Shown: positions 12,024 through 24,488, counted from the stretch's first letter. The stretch: DNA of 64,000 nucleotides from Apodospora peruviana (GCA_033439685.1 JAUEDM010000001.1:3348001-3412000); one strand, 5' to 3'. The notes: generated by a model from the sequence alone, not told the origin. A program made the numbers and translations.

Positions 12024-14203
12024 TTAATCCTCATCATGGGTAGCATTATTTCCGTAATCATGATTCTCAACTGGATTATATTGCCCGCCACCCAAGGCTT
12101 CAGCCCGTCGCGTCTTGAACCCCTCGATAATCTCAGCCAGCTTCTCGCCCTCAGATCGGCCTCGGTCAACGTTGACAAAGTATATGAGCGGAGCCGGCAG
12201 CCCGACAAGCGCGGCCAGGAACCAAAAAGCCGGCCGGATCTCGCCCGAGGCATCGATAATGGCCCCCACGATAGCCGGCCCGAATACGCTCGAGCCTTTG
12301 TCCGTGATGGCGTAGAGCGCGTAAAAGGCCGCCTCCGACCCGGGCGGGATCAGCTCGCCGTAGAGTGAACGACAGTAGCCACTGAGCCCGCCGAGCACGA
12401 AGCCGTAGATGGCGGCCAAAGGGTACATCTCCCACGACTGCTGGAGACCCAAGACGCCCCAGTTCCTCACAAAGGGGAGGTAACCAAGCAAGCCGTACAA
12501 GGGTATCAGCTCAAAGAGCGCAATGCAGGCAAGGATGGTCTGGTGGACTCTGAGGTTGAGCTTCCGAGAAATAAAAGCCCACGAGAACGCGCCGGTGATG
12601 CCCGCGGCGGTAGAAATCACATTGATCATGCCCAGAGCCCAAGTCTCCATGTGCAACTGGGTCTTTGCAAACAGGATCGCGGTGGATGAGGTAGTCGCAA
12701 TGGCGTCCGAGAGTAGAAACCAGCCGCCGAGAAAGAGAACAATATCGACCAGCCGCGTAGCCAGCTTGATGGTGCGGAAGAGCGACTTCCACGCATCGAC
12801 CGTATAAGAGGCCCAGGCACGAATCCCGCTCTGCGCCGACGAGGCTGGTAGCGGAGGACCAGGCCGAGGCCGGAGCCACATGGCAGCCGGAATGGTGAAT
12901 AGACCCCACCAGGCGCCGATGACAAAGAGGACAACTCTCTGGCCCCAAGTCGTATTCTTCATCCGGACGAGAATCAATATGGCTATGCACTGTAGAAACA
13001 GGCCCGCAAGGTAGCCAATGCCGATGCCCTTGGCCGAGATTTGGGTAGAGAGCTGGAGCTCCCGGGACGTCAACTCTGCTTTGGCATGAAGCCCGGGGGC
13101 AACGTCTCCCTCGTCTACCATACGGCTCGATAGCAACTCTGATGTCGAGTCATCCAGGGTACTATCGCCGTCTGCATCCAGAAGCGCCGAGCTTTCGAGG
13201 CGCTGCGACGAGTCGTCGTCAGTAGCAGCGAGGTCGGGTGTGCGCGTATTCTCGTCGGGGTATTTGATCGACGGGTGGTGCCTCACGAGAAGAGGCAAGA
13301 ACGAGTTCAGGAGCACGAAGGAGGCGCCGAAGGAGGTGTTGGATATAATCGCCAGGACCGCACCGAGGACGTATATGTTTTGCGACACGAAGATGTACGA
13401 CATGACGCAAAAGCTGCCAATCCAGCCGAAGGCAAGCAGCAGCTTCTTCCGGTAGTTGCCATGGTCCGCGGCGCAGCTGATGCTGACGACCAGTATGGCT
13501 TGTAGCAAGACGCTTATGCTGAACGTGTACATGGCGAAGCTGGCCGTGTTGATCTCCATCCCCAGGATGTAGACTATACATTGCCCGTCGTCGTCTTCGA
13601 ACTTGTCCGAACTGGAGCCGCACGGCGACTTTCGGTCGGATAGGAGGACGCCATTCTCGCGGGCTAGGCTTTCGAGGAGGATCGGGATGAAGGAACCTGG
13701 CGAGGCTGTAAGCTTCTACGCCGACCCGGACAGGACTGTTCGCGAAGTCTGAACTGTACTAGTAGGGACAACATACCAATGCCTAGAGCAACAGCGACAA
13801 GTTAGCCTTACAAGAAGTCCTAGAACACGAAGAGTGTCGTGCTGTAGGTAGTTGTTTACTGACCACAAATGACATAAACCTCGGCCGCGAATGCATATGC
13901 ATACCAGCCTGCAAGCTCCTTGGAGCTGGTGGGGCGGATGTCTTCTCCAGGATATCGGCGCTGGGACTGGGGCTGGGAGGGTGTGCTTCCACTTATCGGG
14001 CCGCCGCCTCCACTGCCGCTACTGCTACTCCTACTCCTGGGTGGGCTCATCACGGGATATTCGAATGACACGATGCTCGATGCCTCGTCGTCGGCCTCGA
14101 AGGATGATGAATGCGACAGGAAGGAGTGCTTTGAGATGTGAGAAAGCCGGGAGAATAGGCGTGGAGCTGGTGGCGGGCGAAGACGCTCGTAGTTCGGCGC
14201 CAT
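12024..14203 (-). CDS. atg22: Autophagy-related protein 22, vacuolar amino-acid effluxer
   Basis: MFS-fold vacuolar membrane permease that exports amino acids released by autophagic degradation. The model is exon 1 14203-13864, a 6-nt microexon 13782-13777 (GCATTG) and exon 3 13696-12024, giving 672 aa. The cytosolic N-terminus is Ser-rich. The first membrane region reads ELAGWYAYAFAAEVYVICG, then IGSFIPILLESLAREN; the Ile-Gly step across the microexon matches the family pattern CGxGSF. About a dozen hydrophobic helices follow, including ILVVSISCAADHGNYRKKLLLAFGW and a long hydrophilic loop typical of fungal Atg22 between helices (roughly residues 230-310). Late motifs include YGELIPPGSEAAFYALYAITDKGSS, characteristic of the family. 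Without the microexon the frame still closes but two conserved residues are lost. Confidence 0.93.
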
Positions 14204-16404
14204 CCCATAGGCACAGGGCCCAGCACAGGGCAGCTCAGGCGAGTCAAGGAACTCCCAGCTCCTTTTTGCCCTGGTCTGACTTTATCGACCCCCGCTTTCT
14301 TCCCAAGCAGCTGACAGGCCGACGTCGGGTCCCAAGCCACAAACCTCCAGGAGCCGTTTATAGCAACGGGGAACCTGCCGTGCCAGCGGTCCAACTTGAA
14401 ATCGCAATCGCAGTCGACGAGCAATTGGAACCAGATAGTCCGTCCTTTCTGGTGGGACACATCTGGATGGCAAAGAAAGAGAGAAGGAGGACGGCTCCCG
14501 ACGGACGTGCAGACCGGGCGCCTACTTACAGATGTATGTACGGATTACCGGTGCTCCCCATGCAATTCTTTTGATTATGGTAAGGCAGGTGAGTGGACAC
14601 CGGCGCCAGAGATCTGTCTAGCAAAGGAACCTGGATGGGAAAGCCGATCTCAAATCACCACCAACCTGCCAACGTCTTGGCATCGACCGAACCCTCAACT
14701 TTCCCGTGTGCCCGTACCCATTCGGCATTTGCTATTACGTTCTCCGCAACGGCCACCATCTTTCGCTTCGGCGATCCATCGGGCATCTCTCGATTGCATC
14801 TTGCCAGGAACTGGTCAGCTGGGAACCGGGAACTCCTCCGTAGACCGGAACTGACGGCAATCAGATTGACCATCATGGCCCTGCGCTACTGTACCGGGAA
14901 GCGCTGGGAGAGGGGTCCCCGCCATATCCTGCTCCGGATGAATATCAAGGTGTGTACCTTGATCACAAGCCGCCAACCCACCCCCTTCTCAATGCAAGTA
15001 ACCCGTATGTGGGTGGGAACAGGCCCCTCCTTGCGGCCTTGGGTTTCCTATCTCGATGTCAGGTGCCTCTGAAGATGGATGTTCATCAGTGCCCGGTTGA
15101 AAGCTTTAATGGGGCTCTTTTTGAAAAACCTGGAACGGATGCTCGACGGATGTTGCACCTACACACAAACCTTACCTTATGTAGGCGAGATCTTCCACCT
15201 GGGCTGCATCTCGAGCGTGATAGCTTGACGCACCTGTGGGCTGGCCCGGTTTGGAAAGTCTCCTACTTTCTCAACGGCCCGAAAGGGGCAAGCTACAAAG
15301 CAGCTATTCCACGAATATGGCAGGCCGAGCTCCGCTTGTTGACGTCGAACTCGCATATCACAGCGGATTGGCACATCTGCAACATCTATGAATACTACTA
15401 ATGAGAAAACCAGATACGATTCCTGTTGCCAAACGCACATTTGCTTGAAACCATTACTTTATGCCATCGCACCGGGCACACACACATCTGGACTGCGGAA
15501 TGCACCAACAGCTGTCGAATCGATTTCAGGTACTTATTGGATTGGCGGACAATGCAGCCGTAACTTGACCTCTTGGGGATTCCATAGCTACCTTACCTAG
15601 GTACTCACTTTAATCGACTCAACTGGATCAGTTGGCGAGAGGTTGTATTAACATGTTCGCGGTTCCAGATCTGCTTTCCTGGCAATTCCCCTTTACCGGG
15701 TTGGCTTGAAGGCCGGGCCTGTTTACCGATCGATATATCCGTATACACCACTCCACTGGTAAAGAGTTTACGTCCACTTCCCGCTCCTACGTTGAGAGAT
15801 CTACCAAGGCCCTTGGAATATCCATAGACGCACAACAGAAGCAGCCTTTCCTTCAGCCTCCCCTGTGACAAGGAATGTGAGGAAAAGTTCCCAGTGGGTA
15901 GCTTTCTCTTTTGTTCTTCATCCGCATGAATCAAGTCTCTTTCAAGCAGCTCGGATAACCTCTCCGAGCATCTCCGCAACAACTCTTCAGAGTATTCAAG
16001 AGACTCTTATCACCACTAGACAGCAAACGCAATCATAATCCCATGGGAACTAAGAATTCGTCATTGTTCTAAATAGGTATTCGTACGTGTAAAACAAAAA
16101 TCTTCCAGGTGAAAGACAAAAACATGGGCCCGAAAATGGAAGGGAAATAGAAATGGGTATTTTGGTATTTTAGGCCCCTTAACAAAAATGACGAGAAATA
16201 TGAACAACGCAATCGATCCGAAGTTGACAGTAGCCGCCCATTATTATTCAAGTATGCCGCGGCGCAGAAGAGTTCCAGAGGGGCATAACCGTTTCCAGAC
16301 TCAGTCCAGGTCCCGACTGTCGGAAAGGTTTGGTAAGGACGTTCAGGGGAATTATGGACGATAGGTAGTCTCAGTTGGTCGTATCCTCCGTCGAAAAATG
16401 GCAT
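14204..16404. other. Spacer upstream of atg22, no gene recognised
   Basis: This 2.2-kb stretch holds the atg22 promoter and the downstream region of the PAR32-like gene. Several frames of 60-160 codons are open, but none shows family similarity or codon-biased exon structure. A TACCTAGGTA palindrome is at 15594-15603. Confidence 0.5.
15594..15603. repeat. TACCTAGGTA palindrome
   Basis: Perfect 10-nt palindrome, one of three copies of this exact decamer in the window (also 28213 and 47870). Confidence 0.9.
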
Positions 16405-17127
16405 CTATTTCTTGAACACGCCGAGGATCTTGTGCTTCAGCTTATCCGCCAGGCCGATGGGCGACATCTCGCCGGTGGTCTCGCTCTTCTTGACAGCCAC
16501 CGTCTCCTTCGGGACGAGGTGGGCGTTTCCGGCGCCGCCGCGGCCGGTGTGGTAGTCGGAGTTATCCTGGCTGGGCCGCACCGCGGCCTCGGGGACGATA
16601 TCCTGATCCGCCCGGTGGGCCGCCTTGGTGCCTGGGTCGCCGATGTTGCCGGCTCCTGAAGAAAACAGTGTACGTGTTAGCCTGTGATGCTCCCGTCCTC
16701 TTCTCAACGGTTCCGGTGCGGTGGTTGGGCGCCAAGTCATGTGGAGACCCGAATCTGAGCTATCGTTTTCCCTTATCGCTAATACACCCCGGGTCTTGGC
16801 AGGTAAGGTAGCCTTCTTTTCGAGGCTTGTCGAGATAAGGCGACGGCGCAGGGTGGAAAATACGATAAAGGCGAGGAGAGCAGTTGTTGGTTGTGCAGAG
16901 CGTGTAATAACTTGTCGGTGCAATGTCAAGCGCTCAAAAGGCGCAGGGCAGTGCAGGAAAGAAAGTGGTTAATAGGGGACCAAGTTCGTACCTCCGCGAC
17001 CAGCGCTGAATGCTCCGTCTCCGTGGCTGCCCTCAGGGCCGGCCCGGACGACCTCTCCGTCAACATACTTGGTATTGTCCGGGAGGATGTTGCCGGCACC
17101 GCCACGACCGTGAGAAACGTCAGCCAT
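16405..17127 (-). CDS. Small GRGGAGN-repeat protein, PAR32/DUF3602 family
   Basis: Short hydrophilic protein of 128 aa from exons 17127-16992 and 16655-16405. It has the repeated signature GRGGAGN: residues 7-13 (HGRGGAGNI), again across the splice junction (AGRGG/AGNIGD), and HTGRGGAGNAHLV near residue 85. The C-terminus is basic and amphipathic (DKLKHKILGVFKK). In yeast, Par32/Amu1 is a TORC1-responsive phosphoprotein that inhibits ammonium transporters; a similar role here is only inferred from the repeat. The intron is unusually long for this window (336 bp) and splits the second repeat. The start is supported by the conserved repeat lying six residues after MADVSH. Confidence 0.85.
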
Positions 17128-18296
17128 TGTGGATTGTTTGGGGGGGGTTGGGTAGGTAGGTATCGGGGATAGGCGCAAAGGGGGTGGACGACAGTACGAG
17201 ACTGGGAAGGGTTCGAGTTGAGGAGTCAGAGGGTCAAGATGTCAAAGTTCAGATAAGTTTCGAAAGGTGGGATGAATTGAGTCTTATAACAGATATGGAT
17301 AGGTAAGGCACTCAGCCGTCTGGTTGCAGCTGTCGAACCCAACAAAGACAAGATTGCCGAGTCTGCGATAATGGAAATGCACCAGGGGCGCGATTGGAGA
17401 GTCCCAGAAGAGATCACATCATGAGAACGTTCGAGACAATACCCAATACGCCTAACCGCCTGCTCCATAGTGCAGCCTGGCACACAGCAGCGGTGCGGGA
17501 TATAACGCCAGGCCGTCCATGCCAAGATGTCCTGGGATGTGTGGGCAGGAAGGTTGGCAACCACTCAGCATGTCCCCAGCGCTCTCCTTCTTCATGACAC
17601 ACCAAACATCATTACGTATCTGATTTGACTGAGTGACAGAGTGATTGCCCGCATGCGCGTGCTCGAGACTAATGCGCAGAACTGAACAAGCTCATTCTTT
17701 GGGAAGGGGGCACTGGGGGGGGGGGGGGGGGGGGACAAAGCCGGGGGTGAAAGAGTTACCTGGGTGGCTGGTTGGGCGCATCATCCATGTTCACTTTGAT
17801 GATGCCATTTCTTCCACCGTTTCTTTCCCTTGTCCATCTTGGGGCATCTAGGACACGGAAAGTAGGTACGACGGGTAGATGTGAGCTACACCAGACCGCA
17901 GTAGCCGCGGGAACCGCTTCCCAAGATAACGCAGATATCCGTCTCTGCGGAATAGAAGAAAGAGAAACAGAGGTCCACTGGGAAGATGGGGAAGCGACAA
18001 TGACGAAGACAAACCCAAAGACGCGAAAGAAGCGACAGGAAGCTGAACACATCCTGGGCACTGATAAGATAAGAGCTGCTGCCTTTCTTATTCTACTCCG
18101 TAGGCTGGCGCGGATCCAATGACAGGGCAGCTGGCTAGGGCCCTTGGCCTTGGGGGCGTGCATCGTCTCCGCTCTTTTCGGGAGATCGGCCGCGACTTTG
18201 AACTTTCTTTCAAAAGCCAATGACATTATCAGGTACAAAGGTACTTCCACAGTGGCACAGATGTCTCCCTGACCACACAACGATTCGGGACGGGTT
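17128..18296. other. Spacer between the PAR32-like and RBR ligase genes
   Basis: No gene recognised. It contains the PAR32-like promoter with a GTAGGTAGGTA tract close upstream of the start, and a run of 20 G at 17715-17734. Frames at 17756-18304 look non-coding. Confidence 0.5.
17715..17734 (+). repeat. G20 homopolymer
   Basis: Uninterrupted run of guanines. Its exact length may be unreliable in sequencing. Confidence 0.9.
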
Positions 18297-21032
18297 TCAA
18301 CCACACTCTTCGCTCAGTGGCCAACCTCCTACGATGCGGATCTCTTTCTCGCTATCAACCTCTGGAGAGGATCCGTAGACTAACGGGGTTTCGACCTCAG
18401 CATCAGCCTCGCCATCGGTCAGACTCATCCAGCTGGCCTCGCCCTCATCGCTCTCTGCGCCCGTCTCCCTCTCAAACATCTCCATCTCCGCCAGCAACCT
18501 GTTCCGCTCAACGACAACCAGCTCGAACCACCTCAGCTTCGCCGCATGCTTCCTCTTGACTTCCTCCTGCTTGTCCTCGGCTGTCCGGTGCGCCCGACTC
18601 ATCATGGTGTCCCAGAGCTCCTCGCGGACCCCCAGCTCCTCCTCGGCCGCGTACCGGAACGCCTCCATCTCGCGCGCCCTCATCTTTTGCCATGCCTCCA
18701 TTCTGGCGTCGTTTTTCCTCATGTACAGGCGCATCGCCTGACCCATTTGCTCGGGGCCGCCTGGCTTGCCCGCCCAGAATGTCTTGAGCGCCGTTGCGTA
18801 CTCCTCCTCCAGCTGCTGCTCCCAGGCGACGCGCACACGATATTCGCGGTCCGATTCGAGCTCCTGGTTCGTAATCTTAGCCGCCGTTTCGGACCGCAGT
18901 TCTGACCGCTCGGCCGAGATTCTCTGCCACACTGCATTGCGTTCCTCAATAGCAACTGCTCGGCGCTCCTCGAACTCGCGACTGTGATCCCGGAGGAGCT
19001 CCATTCTCTGCCAATCCTCGAGGTCGGCCAGGTCGGCGTGTAGCTGGCCGTACTTGAATGCCAGTTCGGCGATCCGTATCTCCTCGCGGCGTTCTGCCTC
19101 GCGCCGGCGCCGTTCCTCCCGTCGAGCTGCCGCTTCCTCCTTCCGGGTCCGCTCCTCGCGCTCGTACTCCTCGATCAGCCGCAAGGCGTTCTGCAGCCAG
19201 GCATCCTCGGTCGCTTGCCTGGCCTCACGCTCGGCGCGCGCGAGCTGCGCCTGTTGGGCCCGCTCTTTGATCGCGTTGAGCTGCTGTGGAGTGCAATGAC
19301 AGGTCCGCCATCGAAGCCCGCAGACGTAGCAGAACTGGGCGCCGCACCGACATGTCATGTGCTGGCAGGCCTCGCGGTGCTCGACCATGGCGCTGCACTG
19401 GTGGCAGCGGCGCCAGCCCTGCTCGCCGGCGAGGTCGTCCAGGATCTGCTGGTCACGGTCCTGCGGGCACGCCTCCCGGCCCGCGTGCGGCCGCTGCCTG
19501 CACATGACGCACATGACGTGGCCCTTGGAGCAGCGGGCCGTCTTGTTCAGCTTGTCGAACTTGCGGATCCATTCGCCGCAGTCGGGCTCGCTGCAGTAGA
19601 TGCGGTCCGCCACGGGCACCTTGTACTCCTCGTCCTTCTCCTTGTAGAGCTTCAGCGTGTCGCCCCGGATGTGTTTGGCGATTGTGCGGTAAGGGATCGC
19701 GTTCAGGCAGCACTTGGGCGGCCATTGCGCCTCGGTCTCGAGGGCGGTGGCGATGAGCCTTTCGAAGCAGTCGGTGCAGTAGTAGTGGCATGGCACTTTG
19801 ATGGCTTCTTTGCGGGCGAAGTCGCCAAGGCAAGCGACGCATTCGCTGGACACACACAAGCCACAGTTAGCAATCGGGCTATCAATACTGTAGGGGGACC
19901 TGATATTGGTAGTGGTGGCTTACATCATTGTTTCTGGCCCCAGAGATAGAGCTTCGGAAGATTTTCTTGGGCGCGTCTTGATGAAGCGCTGGAGGGATGG
20001 TCGATGACTACTTCCTAGATGAACATGGCTCGAAGTGGCATCCCCAGCGGAAGATGGCGGGCGATAGTCGCTTATGCCGGCGGCACTGGTCCCGAGCAGT
20101 GCTGGCAATGGCTTGTCGACGATGTGGTTGAAGATCCGACGAATGTTTCCGAACCGCGAACGTCGATGAGGAGATATAGGGGCGACCGCGGTTGCCTCCT
20201 CTTGGTTGTCCCGGATGTTTGCCGCTGCCGCCGGGGGAGTATCTTCACTGCTGCTGACTTTGATGATAGGTAGAGCTGTGAAACTACCCCCATCGATGCT
20301 GTCGTTTTCTTCCGCCCTCCCCTTGCCTTTGCCCTGCTCGGCTTCAACAGCAGCCTGCGCCTCCGCGTCCCGCGCCGAAGCCGCAGCCTGTTCGACGCGC
20401 CGCTGCCTCTCGGCCTCGACCTGCCCCACGATGTTGTCCAAAGATGACTGGACCACCATGGCGATGATCTCTGCTGTGGCGTCGGCATTATGGAGTTGGG
20501 TCAAGATCTCTGGAGGAGCGTAGTTGGAGAGATCTATATCTGCATCATCCTGGCTGCTCTCCTCCTCCTCGGGCATGGGCTGGACCGGTGACCAGACGGT
20601 CTCGTCGCCATTCGTATCTTGTTGTGGTGGCAACTCTGGCTGCTTTCCGGCGGCTGTGGTAGTGGATGTTGCTGTCGTCGACATTGCCATCATGCCGGAC
20701 ATGAAGATTCCCAACGCAGCGGCGTTCGTGGGGGTTTCCGAGTCCCCTTTGCCTGTCGCCGGTTGGTATAAAAGGGCAGCTAATTTTTCAGTGTGACCTG
20801 CGGCCGTCTTGAGCCTTTCTCCTCCATCTTCCCCTCTAGCAGCACTGATTTGTAGGTTGACGGCTTCTTCCCTCATACCTGGCTTTGTGCTGCTGCTGCT
20901 CGTGCTGGGTACCCATGAAACCCCGTTGCTGCTGTCCACCAACTGGCGGCCTGGTGTTGTCGGTTGTCTCTCAATTGCTTTCTCACTGTGCTGCTGCTGC
21001 TGGCGGCGTTGTTGGGTCGTCGTTCTCGACAT
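18297..21032 (-). CDS. RBR-type (RING1-IBR-RING2) E3 ubiquitin ligase
   Basis: Two exons, 21032-19924 and 19845-18297, encode 885 aa. The first 370 residues are disordered and rich in Gln, Ser and Glu. RING1 begins right after the splice junction (ECVACLGDFARKEAIKVPCHYYC, then CFERL and CC). The IBR follows (YCSEPDCGEWIRKF through CSKGHVMCVMC), then RING2: CHQCSAMVEHREACQHMTCRCGAQFCYVCG. In known RBR ligases the cysteine in the EACQHM position accepts ubiquitin as a thioester, and it is present here. The C-terminal half is a long charged coiled coil (Arg/Glu-rich) ending in an acidic tail. The upstream open frame starts with GTG at 21074, so I chose the first ATG (MSRTTTQQ). Substrate and pathway are unknown. 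Confidence 0.9.
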
Positions 21033-22521
21033 GCCAGCTGCCAGTGGTTGAGATGTGCGGAATGGAGCAATCACGAACTACTTGTGCGTATAGTGTTGGT
21101 GAGGTGTTCTAAAAGCTTGTTGATTGTACTACTAACAAAACAACAAACAGCCACAGCTAACAACATCAATATGTATAAAGCAAAGGGGCGATATATCATG
21201 CTTTGTGGTCTGGTTGAAACTTCCAGACTGAGCAGCCTCGCTCCCCTCTGAATTGGGCGTTCTGAAGACAAGGGGCGATGAACCACTGCATTCTCACGAG
21301 GCTCTCTGCTCTACTCGGTCTCCGTGAATGTGTTAGGTGTGCTTCACCGAGGCAGAATCTGGGGTAAGTGGCCTTGCTGCAACTAATGCGATAGTTTGGG
21401 CTTTGGAGGACAGCTCAGCCATATCCAGCCCGAGTGAGAGAAAGGGGCAGTGGCAAATCCATTTCTAAGAGGAGTTAAGGGGGTCGCTGTCTACTCAGAG
21501 TCGATCATTCTTTCATTCATGACAAGGCGAACCCAACGAGTGTGTCGTGTCGCAGTCAAGTCAGCCTTGAGGGCTGTGCCTAGGTGCACTCGTGAGCCGC
21601 TGCGGGTGATCGACCAGTAAAAAGGGAGGCCCCGGTCTTGGCGTCTGATCACCCAACCCATTGATCGGTGCACAAAAGCTAATAACACGATTTTACCGAG
21701 AGAATAACCTGTAGGTCTTTGTGATTTTGTGAGTTTGTTCTGACCGCAGTCGATGAGGCTAAATTATTGAGGTCAAGCTCTTGTGTGCGTATCAATCAAT
21801 TGGGTAAGTTCGGAGGTGATTCATACGAGGACGTCTTCACGATATAAGACATACCCACCCGTCTCTCTTCATCCCCTAAGTGGAATGATTTATGAATCGA
21901 TACTTTTCATCTGTTCTTCAGGTATGATCAAATATCATTAGGTACCAGTTGAGCATCCATGATTCGACATTCATAGTTGCTACGTGATGTCTTTCAGTCA
22001 ATCCTGATTACCCAGTTTAAGCATTACAAGAACTAATCTCTTTGGCTTTCAAGTTTGATGGCAATGTCTTCCTTCTACTGGTACCCTGTGTAGATGCCGA
22101 TGTCGACAGCCTGCTATTATCCGTATGAGTTTCTGCTTATCTCAATATCTCAGTTTGAAAGGGTGTCAACTCCATACAAGGGAAGTCAATGTGATCGAAG
22201 TCTTCTGATAGTTCAATAGGCTGAAGGCGTAGCAAGAGCAATGATCAAAGAGGGTTGATAAAAGTCAGACGGCGGAATGTTGTCTTCTCCTAACTACAGC
22301 CCCAACTGGCCTGAACCGAGCTAACCAGAAAAATAACAGCTCTACTACATAGGTAACTACATCTGTCCATATACGATAGAAGCCAGCTGATTCCTCCCGC
22401 ACAGAGATATAGATCGCTCTACATAGGCACTCATCTTGCCATTGAAAGAACCGAACCCATTTACAGACCAACATGACAACCACAAGTTCCAAACCACCCT
22501 TCACGTCAATAGAAACAATGC
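21033..22521. other. Spacer upstream of the RBR ligase gene
   Basis: No intact gene recognised. It is relatively A/T-rich from about 21700. It includes the RBR promoter on the left and leads into the GNAT relic on the right. Confidence 0.5.
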
Positions 22522-22901
22522 TACAAAGTCACGGGCGAGACCATGGTTGGGTGGCCGGTGATCGGGTACATGCTCCGAAGGGAGTATTGGGGGATGGACC
22601 TGGCGACAGAGTTTTTTGCTGGCGTGGCTGCATATGTGGAAGGCACTGCCAAGGGAGAAGGTGGATGGTCTGGAGGTTGATCCACGGACCCTGAATAGTC
22701 TGCCTGGAGGCAGAGATGAAGGAAGGAGGATGGTGAGGGAGCAGGTTACGTCTTTCACGACAGGAGACAATTATTGCTAGCCAGAGGGTTCTGGATAAGG
22801 CTGGGTTTGAGACGTTTTTGAGCTGGAGGGAACCAGATCTGAGAAATCCTCAGGTTGAGGTTGAGGTTGAGTTGGTAGCATATAGAATATTTCTCGAATG
22901 A
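22522..22901 (+). pseudogene. GNAT-family N-acetyltransferase relic, frameshifted
   Basis: Three successive frames together show a GNAT C-terminal half. The first carries VIGYMLRREYWG then LATEFFAG, the acetyl-CoA-binding motif region, with Asp where Gly is usual after WGM. Frame is lost at about 22642, where a single extra base breaks it; the next frame reads KVDGLEVDPRTLNSLPGG. It is lost again near 22771-22775. The last frame has ASQRVLDKAGFETFL, the motif B signature, and ends LVAYRIFLE with a TGA at 22899-22901. Upstream, no convincing N-terminal half or start is visible, so the copy is probably also truncated. A GGTTGA triplet-type repeat (about 22855-22872) lies in the final frame. Sequencing error in two places is an alternative. 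Confidence 0.65.
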
Positions 22902-22941
22902 AAATGGTAAATTCTGCTTGCTTTAATGGAAGTAGATAGGA

Positions 22942-22951
22942 TAGGTACCTA
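22942..22951. repeat. TAGGTACCTA palindrome
   Basis: Perfect 10-nt palindrome between the GNAT relic and the FAH-family gene stop codon, in the same motif set as TACCTAGGTA. Confidence 0.85.
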
Positions 22952-22964
22952 GGCATATTATATT

Positions 22965-24024
22965 TTAGAGTCTAGGACCCTGCTTAGACCCAAACTCAAC
23001 TTTGTTGGTGCATGTTCCGACCTGTTCAAGCCCAACCTCGACAACGTCGCCGTCTTTCAGCCAGACCTGCGGGCTGCGGCCCATGCCGACGCCTTGGGGC
23101 CTATAGATCGATTAGGTTTTCATGTTGTCATAATAAACAAAAAAACAAAAGGGTGAACACTTACGTTCCGGTAAAAATCACATCTCCCGGCAACAAGGTC
23201 GTGCCCTGGCTCAGGAAAGAAATGGTCTTCTTGACGCTAAAAATCATGTCGGCCGTGCTGCTCTCTTGCATCACCTTGCCGTTAAGCTTGGTGTATATCT
23301 TGAGCGTCTGGGGATCTTTTATCAAGCTGCTGCTCACGAGACCGGGACCATACGGCGCCCAGCCGTCAAATCCCTTGCCTAGGGACCACTGGCCGCCACC
23401 TCGCTTGAGTTGCCAGTCGCGATGAGAGACGTCGTTGCCGACAGCATACCCAAGCACGTAGTCCAGCGCCTTGGACTCGGGCACATCCGCGCATCGCTTG
23501 CCAATGACGGCGACCAGCTCGCATTCATAGTCCAGCCCGGTTCCCTCCTGGGCCAAGGGGTGAACCGGGATAGGATCAGTAGGACCGGAAAGCGAAGTGA
23601 TGGGTTTGTACTTGGAAATGGTGTTAGTGTGTGAAAATACCCATAGGTGGAAAACAGGACATGGGAGCTTACAAACAGGACGGGAAACTGTGGAATGGCC
23701 ATCTTGGACTCCTTTGCGTGTTCTGCGTAGTTTAGGCCGAGACAACGAACCGTCCGGACGTCCTCGGGCGCGAGGGGAGCCAGTAGCAGTCGGATGTCGG
23801 CGACTTGGTCAGTGACATCGTGGCGGCCAAATATGTCTCCCTTTACGATGTGCGCCTGTTTCGCCTTGCTGATGTCGTTAACGCCCCGGGGAAGAATGGC
23901 ATTGCCGTAGTAGGTTCGGCCGTCTTTGGCCAGGAACCGGACAAGTCGCTGCCATCATGCTGGTAAGCTTCATGTCATGGTCTCGTATCTGTTCAAGTAA
24001 GGCACTCACCGAGAATGCTGTCAT
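22965..24024 (-). CDS. Fumarylacetoacetate hydrolase family protein
   Basis: Member of the FAH/2-hydroxyhepta-2,4-diene-1,7-dioate isomerase family, which cleave, decarboxylate or isomerise beta-diketo acids using a bound Mg2+. Four exons: 24024-24010, 23948-23673, 23610-23165, 23100-22965; 290 aa. The first exon encodes just MTAFS, spliced to RLVRFLAKDGRTYYGN, the normal N-terminal beta strand. Then come VRCLGLNYAEHAKES, the metal-binding DYECELVAVIGK, GNDVSHRDWQ and GDVIFTGTPQGVGMGR, all family hallmarks. The substrate cannot be predicted; fungal members include acylpyruvases and oxaloacetate decarboxylase-like proteins. It is divergent from sdh6 with 464 bp between starts. Confidence 0.93.
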
Positions 24025-24488
24025 TATGATGTTCTTCTCGGCTGGTTTCAGTCTGAACACTTTATAGTTTCAGGGAGGAATGTTACCCCCGCCGGGCGGT
24101 CCCGGATACCTATAATACAGCTTCGATGTTGATGATCGCCGTATATTAGTGTCATTCGTGAACTAAACCAAACAATCTTAGTTAAAGGATTATTTTGTAA
24201 ATTGAACCTTTTTGTCAAAAGTGGCGAGAGGAAGGGTGAGTGGTGATGACGGAGGGGAAGACTCCCCCCCTCTATCCCCCCACGAAGCTCCCCCGGATAT
24301 GGATCGGTGATTCTTGTAGTGTCGAGCTACCCCTGCGGCAGCTTTGTCGGTGGCCCACATTCTCGCGCCAATTCTCTGCCGAGGTTCCTGCGTCATCGAA
24401 TAAGTTCACTCCAACAATTCAAAACATCATTGGAGGCCAGAGTGTGAAGTTGTGTACGATATCTTAGTTGACCCAGCTCCCTTTCACC
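24025..24488. promoter_or_regulatory. Shared divergent promoter, FAH-family gene and sdh6
   Basis: Spacer between opposing start codons, without an additional gene. No specific factor site was identified. Confidence 0.5.
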
